A DNA stretch of 64,000 nt from Pseudoxanthomonas sacheonensis (GCF_010093305.1 NZ_PDWS01000005.1:1-64000), one strand, 5' to 3'; shown: positions 7,088 through 16,379, counted from the first letter of the stretch. Numbers and translations: made by a program. Notes: generated by a model not told the origin, from the sequence alone.

Positions 7088-10000
7088 CTACCAGCTGTGG
7101 CGGAATCCCGCCTGCACGGCCCAATGCCGCTTCGTTTCCATGCCCGAGGCCCCGGATGCTTCGAAGAACAGCTCCGTATGCTTGCCGCTGAAGCCCACGT
7201 CGGCGCCCAGCACGAGTTCGCCCCCCGTGCCTTTGCGCTTGGCCGTCTCCGGCGCGATGCTGCCCCCATCCATCGAGGCGGTGATGTCCAGGTTGTCGCC
7301 GAAGTAGTGCAACGCCGATGCCCGCACGTACACATTGCCCTCCCGCCGCGTTCCCTGCAGTTTCCTGCCGAAGGCGACGCCGACTCGCGCGAACGAGCTA
7401 TCGAAGTTGTCCTGGTCGATACGCACGCCATTAAGCGTGGTGTGCTGGCTGTCGCGGATGACGCCCACCGACAGGCCAAGCTGCGGTTCCAGGTAATAAG
7501 ACTTGGAAAGCTGGAACGGGTATCCGCCTTCGGCATAGAACTGACCCGCTTCGGTCCGGTACTTGCCGGCGATTTCGCGGCCCTGGGAATCGCGCGCGGA
7601 GTATCGGTTCTGCAGCGCCGAAGCGCCTGCCCCGAGCAGGACATAGGCGCCACTGTCGGCGCTCCAGCGGCCGTACAAGCCCAGCGTGGTTCCGCTCAAC
7701 TCGCCCCGGCCTTGCGCGTAGCGCGCGGTCGACCGCAGGTGGCTTGCGGTGAAGCCGATTGCGGCGGACGAATTGGCCAGCGCGAAGCCATGATCCGCAC
7801 CCAGGGTCAGGCCACTGTAGTCCTGGCGATAACGGCGGGAATATGCGGTCTTTGCGGTGAGTTCGCCGGTATCGGCCCTCGCCCAGACGCCCGATTGATC
7901 CGCGGCATTGTCGCGCGTCTGGCCACGCACGCGTTGCAGCGAAGTCTGCCCGCTGATCTTCCACAAGTTGGCCAGGCTGTCGGCCGCATCGGCGGCGGTC
8001 TGTACCGTTTCCGATGGCAGGATGCCGATGTCCCCGCCGCCATCGCCATCGCCGTCACCGTCACCGTCACCGTCACCGTCACCGTCACCGTCACCGTCAC
8101 CGCCTGTGCCGTGGATGGTGATGCCGGTCAGCAAGATCCGCTTTCCATCGGCGCTCAGCGCTACTTGCGGGGTGTAAGCGAACTTCACCAGGTCGTTTTC
8201 GTAGGTTCCGCTCCATTCGCCATCCAGGCCTGCGACTGCCGAGAACGTGGCGCTTCCGCCCGCGGCCGCGCTCGCATCGACGATGGCGAGCGCCGCATCG
8301 GCCTGAATCGACCTGCCGTCGCGGACGGCCGCGGCGTTGACCCAGGAGGTGTCGTCCAGCACCGGGTCGTAGACGATTCCCACGCTCTGCGTGCCGGTGG
8401 CGGAGAAGGTTCTGATGCCGCTGCCGAACACGATCTGGTCTGCACTGGCCATGCCCTTTATGCCGGTGATGTCGCTGAGCACCAGAAACCGCGCGCCGTC
8501 GGCCAACGCCACGGTGGCGCCGGTACTGGTGTTGCTGCTGTCGATCAGCACGGTGCGATACGAATGCGTGGGGACAGACGCGGGCGAAAAGGTTCCCCAG
8601 TACGCGGCCATGTCGATCGCACCGCCATTGCCAAAGCCAAGGGATCCGGAGCCGAAATCATTGCTCAATGTGCCCGTGCCTTGCGGGATCCACGTTGCGC
8701 CGTTGGCGAACGTCAGATCGGCCTTGCCGACGCTGAAGCCGGTGGCGGTCTGCAGGCCGCCGACCGAGCCGCGCAACCAGGAATCGGAGGTATCCAGGTT
8801 GAGGTCGACCGAGCCGAGAAATCCGTTGGCTGTGTTGCTGGCGGTCACGATATCGCCGTCGAGTTGCACGGTGCGGCCACCGGCCTGGTTGACCGTGACG
8901 CTCGCGTTCTGCGTGTCGAGTGGCACGCTCCAGATCGAATACGCAGCGCCGGTGCCGCCCGCAGTGGTCGACACGGTAAGGCCGCCGGCGACGTTGACAG
9001 TGCCGAAGTTGCGGATGCCGTACACGTCAACATCAGCGCAATTCGGGTGGTCGGGCGGGTTGCAAACGTTGGCGACGGTGAACGACACCGGCGCGGTGGG
9101 CGAGGTGAAGTCGATGGTGCCGGTGCTGACCAGTCCGTAGGTTTCCGTCTCGGAGGTGACATCGACCGAGACGGCGCCGTCGAACGTCATCACCGCACCG
9201 GGCGAGCGGTCGTTGCTGAGGCCGGAGGGCTTGCCGAACGGCGTGTAGCCGTTTTCCGGCCCTTCGCTGAGCACGCGCACGTCCACATCGCCGTGCCAGC
9301 GCATCCACGCCGAGCGGTGGGTGTTGGCGATGCCGTGCGTGGAGCGCGGGCCCGTCACGCTGACGGTGGCGTCGCCGAAGACCTCCATGTCGCCCTGGTT
9401 GCGCACGCCGAACGCGGTCGAACCCCGGGCTACCGTGGTCAGCGACAGGTCGCCGCTGACCGTCAGCCGGGTGTTGACGTTGTCGTTGTAGATCGCATGG
9501 GCGTTGTCGCTGGGCCAGATCGACAGCGCCGAGATGCTGGTGTCGCCGTTGAAGATGATGGTGCCGCCGTCGGAGTTGTAGACCGCATCGAGCGTGCCGC
9601 GGCTTTCGGCGAGGATGTTGGTCGGGCCGTTGAAAATGATGGTGCTGTGCCCCGAGACCCAGATCGCGCGCGCGAAGCCCTGCGTGCGGGCGTGGAAGTC
9701 GGTGGCGCCGTTGAACACCGTGGTGCTGCCGCCGCGGCCGATCACCGCATGCGCACCGTTGCCGAGGCCGCCGCCGAAATCCGCGTCGCGGGCGTTGGCG
9801 GAGATCCTGGTGTTGCCGTTGACGGTGACCGTGTTGCCGTCGTTGAGGATGCCAACCGCCATCCCTCGGTTGGTGCTTTGCGGGCGGACCGCCGACAGCT
9901 CCAGCCAGCCGCCGCCGACCACGTCCAGCACGACCGGTGGGTTGCCGCCGGTGATCGACATGGCAATCACGTCGCGATCGACGCCTTCCAGCGCCACGCT

Positions 10001-10345
10001 GTCGCCGCCGGCGAAGCGGTAGTGCAGGGCCGTGCCATCGGAGCTGAGGTCGTAACCAGGGACGTAGCCTCCGGTACCGCCTGGCTTGTCGTGGTCGGCC
10101 ACGCCGGTGATGGGATCTTTATGCTCGGTCGCATGCACGGTCGTGGGCCGCGCGACCACGCCTGCGACCAGGGTGGCGGCGATGGAAAAGGAAAGCTTTT
10201 TGCGGCGGCGCGCCTTGCCGATGCGTTCGGCCTCTTGGCGTGCGTTTTGGACTATCGATTCCTGCCAAAGCGGCGGTAGTTGCTTTTGCCGGTCAACGCC
10301 GCTCGTCGCAGGCTGCAAGGCCCGCTTCTGTTGTATGCAGGTCAT
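7088..10345 (-). CDS. autotransporter (type V secretion) with Gly-Asp repeat linker
   Basis: This 1085-residue protein has an extended signal sequence: a polar 45-residue leader, RRRKK, then SFSIAATLVAGVV ending near VHA. A long passenger follows with repetitive beta-helix-like text (VFNGATDF, IFNGPTN, IIFNGDTS motifs). A Gly-Asp repeat linker comes next, then a C-terminal beta-barrel of about 290 residues ending in FRHSW, an aromatic end typical of outer-membrane barrels. The barrel should export the passenger to the surface; no catalytic site is evident, so adhesion is a guess. ATG at 10345 is chosen for its GGGGAAATTG upstream. The gene is flanked by 3' ends or promoters of unrelated genes. 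Confidence 0.88.
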   Translation of the reverse strand: MTCIQQKRALQPATSGVDRQKQLPPLWQESIVQNARQEAERIGKARRRKKLSFSIAATLVAGVVARPTTVHATEHKDPITGVADHDKPGGTGGYVPGYDLSSDGTALHYRFAGGDSVALEGVDRDVIAMSITGGNPPVVLDVVGGGWLELSAVRPQSTNRGMAVGILNDGNTVTVNGNTRISANARDADFGGGLGNGAHAVIGRGGSTTVFNGATDFHARTQGFARAIWVSGHSTIIFNGPTNILAESRGTLDAVYNSDGGTIIFNGDTSISALSIWPSDNAHAIYNDNVNTRLTVSGDLSLTTVARGSTAFGVRNQGDMEVFGDATVSVTGPRSTHGIANTHRSAWMRWHGDVDVRVLSEGPENGYTPFGKPSGLSNDRSPGAVMTFDGAVSVDVTSETETYGLVSTGTIDFTSPTAPVSFTVANVCNPPDHPNCADVDVYGIRNFGTVNVAGGLTVSTTAGGTGAAYSIWSVPLDTQNASVTVNQAGGRTVQLDGDIVTASNTANGFLGSVDLNLDTSDSWLRGSVGGLQTATGFSVGKADLTFANGATWIPQGTGTLSNDFGSGSLGFGNGGAIDMAAYWGTFSPASVPTHSYRTVLIDSSNTSTGATVALADGARFLVLSDITGIKGMASADQIVFGSGIRTFSATGTQSVGIVYDPVLDDTSWVNAAAVRDGRSIQADAALAIVDASAAAGGSATFSAVAGLDGEWSGTYENDLVKFAYTPQVALSADGKRILLTGITIHGTGGDGDGDGDGDGDGDGDGDGDGGGDIGILPSETVQTAADAADSLANLWKISGQTSLQRVRGQTRDNAADQSGVWARADTGELTAKTAYSRRYRQDYSGLTLGADHGFALANSSAAIGFTASHLRSTARYAQGRGELSGTTLGLYGRWSADSGAYVLLGAGASALQNRYSARDSQGREIAGKYRTEAGQFYAEGGYPFQLSKSYYLEPQLGLSVGVIRDSQHTTLNGVRIDQDNFDSSFARVGVAFGRKLQGTRREGNVYVRASALHYFGDNLDITASMDGGSIAPETAKRKGTGGELVLGADVGFSGKHTELFFEASGASGMETKRHWAVQAGFRHSW
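8053..8100. repeat. eight tandem copies of CGTCAC within the autotransporter
   Basis: Eight perfect hexamers (CGTCAC on +, encoding Gly-Asp on the - strand) run without interruption, flanked by imperfect copies (CCATCG). Each unit adds one GD dipeptide, so slippage changes linker length but never the frame. The repeat joins the passenger to the barrel. Confidence 0.95.
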
Positions 10346-10564
10346 CAATTTCCCCAGTATCAGAAAGCAGTGGCCACGATGGCCAAGCCCGACGGCAGCC
10401 CCTCCCAAAGCCGCGCGACTGAAAAAATAGCATGGTCATTTCCGATGGCTGAAACCCGATGTCTGGATTGTCGATGAGGACAATGCGATCGTGTGACCGT
10501 CATCGCATTGCGCCTGGCGATAGAGTCAGAGAACTTTTTCCTCTGCCTCATCTCTCCTTGATGC
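10346..10564. other. upstream region of the autotransporter
   Basis: No gene is seen. The autotransporter promoter should lie here; on the - strand an AT-richer patch (ATTTTTTCAGTCG near 10420-10435) precedes the start by about 80 bases. The left edge of the DUF2272 gene's 3' end borders it. Confidence 0.4.
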
Positions 10565-11572
10565 CTAAGGCTCCCCGGTCGGCGGGCATCGCGGCACGCC
10601 CGATCCCACCACGCATTGCACGCAGCAGGTCGGCGCCTGTGTAGGCAACGGCTCGGCAGGAACCGGGGCGAGGCTGGACGCGCCCGGCAACTTCGCCAGG
10701 ACATCGGCGGGTTTGAGCTTCAGCAACACCGCCCAGTCCTGACGGCTGACGTTGCAGGCCGCCTCGTTGTCCGGCGCGCACAGCGACTCGCCGCCATTGC
10801 GGTACGGCAAGCCCCAGAACTCGCCGTTGCGGTTCAAGGGCAGCAATCGCATGATCACGGCTTGTTGCACATTGCCGCTGATCAGGTAGGCGGTGCTGTC
10901 GTTGCCGGGGTTGGCCGCCACCACGATCTCGCAGTGCATCTCAAGACCCGCGCTGCCCGCGCTCACCACCGAAGACAAACCTTCGTAGCCGTACGTGCGG
11001 TTGCCGTTCCGCACGTAACAGAGCATGTCGCCGGCCGCGGGTTTGGCATGCGCAGGATCGACGAACTGGTAGGCGCTGGTTTCCGGACGCTGGTAAGCGT
11101 CGCGCACATAAGTGATATGGCTGGCCGAAGCGCGGAAGCCCGGTACGCCGGCCTTCCGCATCACCCAGGAAATGAAAGCCGCCGACCAGGGGTTGTCGAT
11201 GACGAAACCGCGGCAAGCGGGCGAAGGATAGTTGCCGGCGGCGGCGCCCTCGCACTCGCTGGCGCCTGGCAGTTGACCTACCTGGCGCAACACCCCGCTT
11301 TGCTGCCAATAACCGGCTACCCGGCGCCAAGCCTCGGTCTGGCCATCGCTCAACGGCTGTGCTTCGGCTTCCGTGATCGCGCTGTTGGCGATACGGCCGT
11401 TGCGATCGATGAAGGGTCGGTACCACAGGCCGTGCTCGTGGCAGGCGTAGGCGGCGATGCGGGTGGCGACCTCCGGTGCCGCCCGCTGTTGATCCAGACC
11501 TGGGCATACATCGGCGGCATTGGCCGCGGCCGAGGCCAACATCAGAATGTGGAACACGATCCATACGCGCAT
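10565..11572 (-). CDS. DUF2272 secreted protein
   Basis: This 335-residue protein has a signal peptide (MRVWIVFHILMLASAAANA) and a DUF2272 core marked by NPWSAAFISWVMRKAGVPGF (about 155-174), which resembles the Cys/Ser-His pattern of CHAP/NlpC-like folds. A motif HITYVRDA and a conserved GDMLCYVRN follow. The family is secreted and of unproven function, possibly cell-wall related. The tail is Cys-rich (PTCCVQCVVG). ATG 11572 is chosen over the in-frame 11617 because CCAAGGAGCG lies just upstream and it begins the signal peptide. Confidence 0.8.
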   Translation of the reverse strand: MRVWIVFHILMLASAAANAADVCPGLDQQRAAPEVATRIAAYACHEHGLWYRPFIDRNGRIANSAITEAEAQPLSDGQTEAWRRVAGYWQQSGVLRQVGQLPGASECEGAAAGNYPSPACRGFVIDNPWSAAFISWVMRKAGVPGFRASASHITYVRDAYQRPETSAYQFVDPAHAKPAAGDMLCYVRNGNRTYGYEGLSSVVSAGSAGLEMHCEIVVAANPGNDSTAYLISGNVQQAVIMRLLPLNRNGEFWGLPYRNGGESLCAPDNEAACNVSRQDWAVLLKLKPADVLAKLPGASSLAPVPAEPLPTQAPTCCVQCVVGSGVPRCPPTGEP

Positions 11573-11671
11573 CGGCACGCTCCTTGGAGGAAGACAGGTT
11601 TCCCCTGCGCGCATCATGCCGCAAACGGAGGTGGGTGCGCCTGCCGTGTTTTTCGAGTCGTGCCAAGAGCT

Positions 11672-11692
11672 GGCGGGCAGTGCCCGCCCTAC
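11672..11692. repeat. GTAG-type REP hairpin overlapping a stop codon
   Basis: On the - strand this reads GTAG then GGCGGGCA / TGCCCGCC, a perfect hairpin with the GTAG foot typical of RAYT-linked REPs. The TAG of that foot is the stop codon of the Lys-rich protein gene. It may also act as its terminator. Confidence 0.7.
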
Positions 11693-11898
11693 TTCTTGCT
11701 GGTGGATTTTTTGCTTGCGGTCTTCCTGGCCGTCTTGCGGCCGCTGCCCTTGGCGCCGCCGTCCTGCTTGTTGACGGTGGCCCAGGCGATCCGTTCGGCG
11801 GCCTCTTCCGAGCGTCCCTGCTCGCGCTCGCTTTCCTCGATGTGTCCGGCCTGTCGCTTCTGTTTCTCCGAATAGGAAGATTTGTCTCCGCGTGGCAT
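11689..11898 (-). CDS. small Lys-rich protein of the MPRGDKS..YS.KQKR type
   Basis: A 69-residue basic protein. It starts MPRGDKSSYSEKQKRQAGHI, has a mid-section EEAAERIAWATVNKQDGG, and ends in a Lys/Ser/Thr-rich tail (TARKTASKKSTSKK) suited to nucleic-acid binding. Relatives are often annotated as plasmid stabilization proteins without proof. The RBS GGGAGA lies six bases upstream. The frame opens at 12108, but this ATG begins the conserved part. Its stop codon lies in a REP hairpin. Confidence 0.75.
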   Translation of the reverse strand: MPRGDKSSYSEKQKRQAGHIEESEREQGRSEEAAERIAWATVNKQDGGAKGSGRKTARKTASKKSTSKK

Positions 11899-12025
11899 GC
11901 CGTTCTCCCGTGAATGAAAAAACAGCGCGAGGCTAAGCGCCGAAATGTAATCCGGCGATGAAGGCCGTTTGCGTACGGCTTGGTTGACATCGCTCGAGGG
12001 CATCAAAAAGCGCCCGGCAACGGAC

Positions 12026-12595
12026 TCACCGGTCGGTGGCGTATTCCAGTACCGCGATCCCGCCGGCGAACGATCTGGCCTGGACCAGGGACAGCCGGCG
12101 TTGGCCAAGATCGCCGGGCGTGAAGGAGCGGCCGCGACCGATCAGCACCGGGACGACCCGCAGGCGCAGCACATCGACTTCGCCGGCGCGCAACAGCGCG
12201 TCGCACAACGTCAGGCTGCCCCAGAGGATCAGATCGCCGGCGATGCGCGCGCGCAATGCGCGTACCGCTTCCACGCCGTCGCCGCGGAGTATTTCCACGG
12301 CGCCGCCATCGCCCCACGGCGCGGCCGGCAAAGCCGAGGACACGACGAACTTGGGCAGAGCGTTGATCGGGCCGGCGACGCGTTCGACTTTTGCATCGGC
12401 CTTGGGCCAGTAGTCGGCGAACATGCGGTAAGTCGTTGCGCCGAACACGATCGCGCCGACCGTCGACATCATCCGCATCTGGTCGGGCTCGGTGTCGCTG
12501 AAATCGCTTCCGGGATGGAAAAATCCGATACCGCCATCTTCTTCCGCCGCGTACCCGTCCGCGCTGACGATCTGTTCCACGATGATTCTGCCCAT
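12026..12595 (-). CDS. RibD C-terminal / dihydrofolate reductase-like protein
   Basis: This 189-residue protein has the RibD_C/DHFR fold: an opening strand and loop GRIIVEQIVSADGYAAE, an IVFGATTYRMFADYW motif at about 49-63, and DLILWGSLTLCDALL near 132. Such stand-alone proteins (YyaP/YwjB-like) are NADPH-dependent reductases of unknown substrate. The frame opens far upstream, but ATG 12595 starts the fold. It is divergent from the IS5-like gene at 12860, with about 265 bases between them that should hold both promoters. Confidence 0.8.
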   Translation of the reverse strand: MGRIIVEQIVSADGYAAEEDGGIGFFHPGSDFSDTEPDQMRMMSTVGAIVFGATTYRMFADYWPKADAKVERVAGPINALPKFVVSSALPAAPWGDGGAVEILRGDGVEAVRALRARIAGDLILWGSLTLCDALLRAGEVDVLRLRVVPVLIGRGRSFTPGDLGQRRLSLVQARSFAGGIAVLEYATDR

Positions 12596-12859
12596 GTCCG
12601 TTTTTCCCGTTGCGTTATGGAAGGAACCCATGCTTCTCCGGGGAACGACGAACGGGCGCGCCCGGGATCGACAGGGGCGCGCCCCGGGCAGCGGATGCAG
12701 CCGGCGTCTAGGACCAACGTGCCTCCTCGGGAATTCGCAGAATGCAATCGACCTCACTGCAAGCCGTACTGCCATGCCCGTATTCTTCGCCGTCGGAATA
12801 TGTCCGCTTGCATAGCGGCTACGCGTTATTTCACGGACAGCATGCGCTTGGGGAAGTCG

Positions 12860-13426
12860 ATGGCTCAACGTTCCAGGGACACTGCCAATGCGATCGTTCC
12901 GGCAGGAAGCTCGCATTCCAGGCAGGACGATCCTCCTGAAGGCCAATTGCCGGTCCGCAGGTGGTATTTCCTGGCTTCCCGTCTTCCCGGCCAGTTGGCC
13001 ACCAAGTCCATCGGCGGGCTGAGCACGCGCAGATTCATAGAGGCGGTGCTGTGGATCGCCGCAACCGATTCCACCTGGCCCCAGCTCCCGAAGTCCTACG
13101 GCAACTTCCATGCCGTCTACCAGCGGTTCGCCCGATGGGCGCGGCTCGATGTCTGGGATTACGTAAGTACGTGCCTGGAAGGCGACCCGCGGTTGCCCGC
13201 TCTGCAGCGATTGGTCCGCCAGCATCTTGAGATCCGCCGCAGGCGGACCAGGCACGCCGAGAAGGCTCCCGTCGAAGAGAAGATCGCACCCGCAACCGCC
13301 GCTCCCATAGACCGGGTCCATGAGCTGGAAATGCGGATGGCGAAAATGGAACGGGTGCTGCGCGCGATGCTGGAAGCGTTTCCACAGATCGCGGAGGATT
13401 TTCCCGAGCTGAAGAACGGGGATTGA
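12860..13426 (+). CDS. stand-alone protein with IS5-type transposase N-terminal (DUF4096-like) domain
   Basis: This 188-residue protein has a DUF4096-like block at about 35-90: RWYFLASRLPGQL, then WIAATDSTWPQLPKSYGNFH and VYQRFARWARLDVWDYV. The W..LP..YG....VYRRF.RW pattern is the hallmark of IS5-family OrfA. No DDE catalytic part follows and no inverted repeats flank it. Instead the C-terminus (about 130-188) is a Glu/Met/Arg-rich, probable coiled coil (MRMAKMERVLRAMLEAF). It may be a domesticated DNA-binding protein. ATG 12860 is preferred for the GGGGAAG just before it; ATG 12842 is possible. Confidence 0.65.
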   Translation: MAQRSRDTANAIVPAGSSHSRQDDPPEGQLPVRRWYFLASRLPGQLATKSIGGLSTRRFIEAVLWIAATDSTWPQLPKSYGNFHAVYQRFARWARLDVWDYVSTCLEGDPRLPALQRLVRQHLEIRRRRTRHAEKAPVEEKIAPATAAPIDRVHELEMRMAKMERVLRAMLEAFPQIAEDFPELKNGD

Positions 13427-13498
13427 AAGAACGCGGACGGAAGCGGGCCTACCGGTCTGCTCAGGCGCTTTCAGGCGAAGAAGATTTTTCCAGCGAAG

Positions 13499-14635
13499 TC
13501 AGAGGGCGTGGTTGATCGATGCCAGCGCCGGTTCGTCGCAGCAGACCCGGTTGCGGCCGGCGGCCTTGGCCCGGTATATCGCGCTGTCGGCCGCCTGATA
13601 CAGCGCGTCGTCGTCCTGATGGAGGCTGCTGTCGAATTCGGCGATGCCGATGCTGGCGGTCACGTTCAATACGATGCCGTCCGCCGCGATGGGGTGTTCT
13701 ATCAAACCGGCGCGGAAGCGTTCGGCGCGCTGCATGGCCGATGCCAGATCCTGTCCCTGCAGGACCACGCCGAATTCCTCGCCGCCGACCCGTGCGGCCA
13801 GATCGCCAGGTTCGTTGAAACTGTTTTTCAGCCGTGCGGCGATGGCCATCAGGCAGGCGTCGCCGATGGCGTGGCCATGGGTGTCGTTGATCTGCTTGAA
13901 ATGATCGATGTCCAGCAGCAGCAAGCTCAGCGCCTGGCCGCTGTCCCAGGCCTGCCTGGCCGCCGTTTCCAGCACATCGGCGAATTGCCGGCGGTTGGCC
14001 AGTTCCGTCAATGCGTCGATCCGGCTTTGCCGCGAAAACAGGTCGCGCTGGTTGCGCAGTTCCTGGTCCAGGTCCAGCCGCTGCTGGTATTCGGCATAGC
14101 TGCGCAACAGCGAGATCACCACGTAGACCAGATAGATCACCATCATCAGCCCGTTGGGCCGGTCTTCGGGATTGATCCAGAGCAGCAACAGTCCCGGCAC
14201 GCACAACAGGGCGATGCCGGCGAAGGCGAACCCGCGGCGCATGCTGAAGGCGTGCGCTATCGCCGTGGCCAGGCCCAGGGTGAACAGCAGCGCGGTGACG
14301 CGCGCCGGCCCGAATCCGGCATCGAGCGTGGCCCAGCAGAACAATCCGCCCCACAACGCGGTGGTGAGCAGCACGATGCCCCAGTGCAGGCGCAACCAGC
14401 GCGCAATGGCGGGAACTTCGCTGCCCTCGGGCAGTGGACGATGCAGAAAGCGCCAGACCGTCAGTCCGATGAAGGCAAGCAGCAGGCCCCAGCTGAGCAC
14501 CGGCGCACGCGCGAAGGCGTTCCCGTAAATGCCGACCAGCAGCCACGACGCCGCGTAGAAAGGCCCGCCCGTCAACGCGCGTTGATAGGTGTCTGCCATT
14601 TCCTGGGTAAGCCGGCGGGTCTGTACAGGGTTCAT
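13499..14635 (-). CDS. membrane-bound diguanylate cyclase (GGEEF), no I-site
   Basis: This 378-residue protein has about six hydrophobic helices in its first 180 residues, a short linker, and a C-terminal GGDEF domain (about 205-365). The active-site motif is intact (ARVGGEEF, about 285-292) with the substrate-binding LLLLDIDHFKQIND upstream, so it should make c-di-GMP from GTP at the inner membrane. The usual RxxD inhibitory site five residues before GGEEF reads EPGD, so product feedback is probably absent. No partner gene is adjacent. The start at 14635 has GGATCT upstream. Confidence 0.9.
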   Translation of the reverse strand: MNPVQTRRLTQEMADTYQRALTGGPFYAASWLLVGIYGNAFARAPVLSWGLLLAFIGLTVWRFLHRPLPEGSEVPAIARWLRLHWGIVLLTTALWGGLFCWATLDAGFGPARVTALLFTLGLATAIAHAFSMRRGFAFAGIALLCVPGLLLLWINPEDRPNGLMMVIYLVYVVISLLRSYAEYQQRLDLDQELRNQRDLFSRQSRIDALTELANRRQFADVLETAARQAWDSGQALSLLLLDIDHFKQINDTHGHAIGDACLMAIAARLKNSFNEPGDLAARVGGEEFGVVLQGQDLASAMQRAERFRAGLIEHPIAADGIVLNVTASIGIAEFDSSLHQDDDALYQAADSAIYRAKAAGRNRVCCDEPALASINHAL

Positions 14636-14863
14636 CGGAAGATCCAGCAGTGGGACTACGCACGCCTTATTCGTGGCGTTTCCTTACAGCACACGCAACT
14701 TGAGTGCCATTCCTAAGTCATTGAATATAGCCGCCCAATCCCGCCGAATGCCGGCTTTCTGCGGCTATACGTCACTTTGTGACGCGGGCGCAGGCCGTAT
14801 CCCCCGATCTGAACGCGGGCCATGGAAGAGTGGCGATACAACCGCAATGCAGGAGTCATCGTC

Positions 14864-15019
14864 ATGGCCGATTCCAGGCAGCAGCACAAACCAGCACCGG
14901 AAAGCGGCTATCGGGAACAACAGGATCCACGCGGCCAGCCCGGTCAGGATCAGCGCAAGAATGGAAAGCAGTTGCCTGAGAGCGCCGACCGCAGCAAACC
15001 CAAACCCAAGGAGCCCTAG
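14864..15019 (+). CDS. small hydrophilic hypothetical protein
   Basis: A 51-residue, Gln/Lys/Pro-rich protein (MADSRQQHKPAPESGYREQQ at the start, SKPKPKEP at the end), likely disordered. AGGAG stands nine bases before ATG 14864. Similar short hydrophilic proteins occur in Xanthomonadaceae, but I know no function. Confidence 0.6.
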   Translation: MADSRQQHKPAPESGYREQQDPRGQPGQDQRKNGKQLPESADRSKPKPKEP

Positions 15020-15178
15020 CAAGCGCTTGGTGCGGGCAAGCCTACGCGCAAACCGAGCCGTTAGTTCCGCGGCCGAACGCGGCCCCAGAACCGGATACGG
15101 GCGAGCGGAACAGTGGCGTCCGGGTACCGCGGGCCGCTATCGTAGCGCCCGCCTTCGCCCATCGAGATCCGGCCGCCC

Positions 15179-16345
15179 ATGACCGTGCCCGAAAACGCCA
15201 CCGGACACAGCGCGCCGGCCCAATGCGAGAACTGCCACACGCCATTGCAGGGCGAGTATTGCCACCAGTGCGGACAGTCCATCCACAATCCGGTCCGTCA
15301 CGCCGGACACGCGCTTGAGGAAGTGTTCGAGTCGTTCTGGCACCTGGACGGACGAGTGTTCCGCACTCTGCGCGACTTGCTGGTGCCCGGCCGCACTGCC
15401 CTGGAGTACCTCGCCGGTCACCGCCAGCGCTATCTGCCGCCCCTACGCATCTTCGTGATCATGAGTCTGCTGGCGTTCTTCGTGGGCAGGGCCACGATCC
15501 ATTTCGACGACGAACCGGTGAACGCCAATCTCGACGTCACCCCGATCCTGGAAGCGCAGACCGTAGAGGAAGTGAAGCGCAACCGCGACGAAATTCTGGC
15601 GCAGCTGCACGCGGCTCAGAAAAAAAGCGTGCTGCCCGGCGTGGATGCCGCACTCATCGCCGCACAAGTGAAGATTGAAGGCGAGGCCGCCAACCGGATC
15701 GTGGAGCTGACGCCGGGGAAAGACGGAACTGCAGCGCCAGCGACCTTCAAGGAGTCCAAGCAGCCAGGCAGATCCAAAGGCGAACTGTTCTCGACCGACA
15801 ACGAAGCGTGGAATCCGGAAACCAACCCGGTGAAGATCAATTGGCTGCCTGATTTCGTCAACGGCTGGCTGACCCGCAAGGTCGATCACGCCTTGGACAA
15901 CATCAAGCTGATGGAGAACCGCCCCGACCGCTACTTCCAGGCCTTCATGAGCTCGCTGCCATCGGCTTTGTTCGTGCTGGTGCCGGTGTTCGCCCTGATG
16001 TTGAAGATCAGCTATTTCTTCCAACGCAGGCTGTATATGGAGCATCTGGTGATCGCCCTGTACAGTCATGTATACCTGCTGATGGCGCTGACCACGATCT
16101 TCCTGCTCATGGCACTGGGCGGGGCCGTTTCAACGCACGCATACTGGCTTTCAATAGTGTTCTACAGCGCAGTCGCGCTGTTGCTGATCTGGATGCCGTT
16201 GTACCTGCTGGTGATGCAGAAGCGGGTCTACAAGCAAGGCTGGATCATGACCCTGTTAAAGTATTCGGTCATCGGATTCATCTACGTATACCTGCTGGCG
16301 ATAGTGGCTGCGCTGATGTTTCTGGTGAGATTGGCGAACAGCTAG
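15179..16345 (+). CDS. DUF3667 membrane protein with N-terminal zinc ribbon
   Basis: This 388-residue protein opens with a zinc ribbon: CENC at 16-19 and CHQC at 28-31. The DUF3667 core follows, including FWHLDGRVFRTLRDLLVPGR and YLAGHRQRYLPPLRIFVIMSLL. The first helix is at about 92-106. A long soluble loop (110-260) comes next, then four more helices in the C-terminal third. The function of DUF3667 is unknown; members are inner-membrane proteins. It is monocistronic and ends 35 bases before the convergent DUF1579 gene. Confidence 0.85.
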   Translation: MTVPENATGHSAPAQCENCHTPLQGEYCHQCGQSIHNPVRHAGHALEEVFESFWHLDGRVFRTLRDLLVPGRTALEYLAGHRQRYLPPLRIFVIMSLLAFFVGRATIHFDDEPVNANLDVTPILEAQTVEEVKRNRDEILAQLHAAQKKSVLPGVDAALIAAQVKIEGEAANRIVELTPGKDGTAAPATFKESKQPGRSKGELFSTDNEAWNPETNPVKINWLPDFVNGWLTRKVDHALDNIKLMENRPDRYFQAFMSSLPSALFVLVPVFALMLKISYFFQRRLYMEHLVIALYSHVYLLMALTTIFLLMALGGAVSTHAYWLSIVFYSAVALLLIWMPLYLLVMQKRVYKQGWIMTLLKYSVIGFIYVYLLAIVAALMFLVRLANS

Positions 16346-16379
16346 ATAAGCTCCACCAACTCCGGTTGGAATCCCACGG

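Noticed and set aside
8036-8110. CRISPR-like short repeats
   Set aside because: The repeats are contiguous hexamers without spacers and encode Gly-Asp in frame.
7097-10279. A 1060-codon open frame on + across the autotransporter gene
   Set aside because: It is the antisense shadow of a clear autotransporter. Its product is Arg/Ala/His/Gly-rich with no domain, as expected from high-GC antisense.
12860-13426. Active IS5 insertion sequence
   Set aside because: No terminal inverted repeats, no target duplication and no DDE catalytic part were seen.
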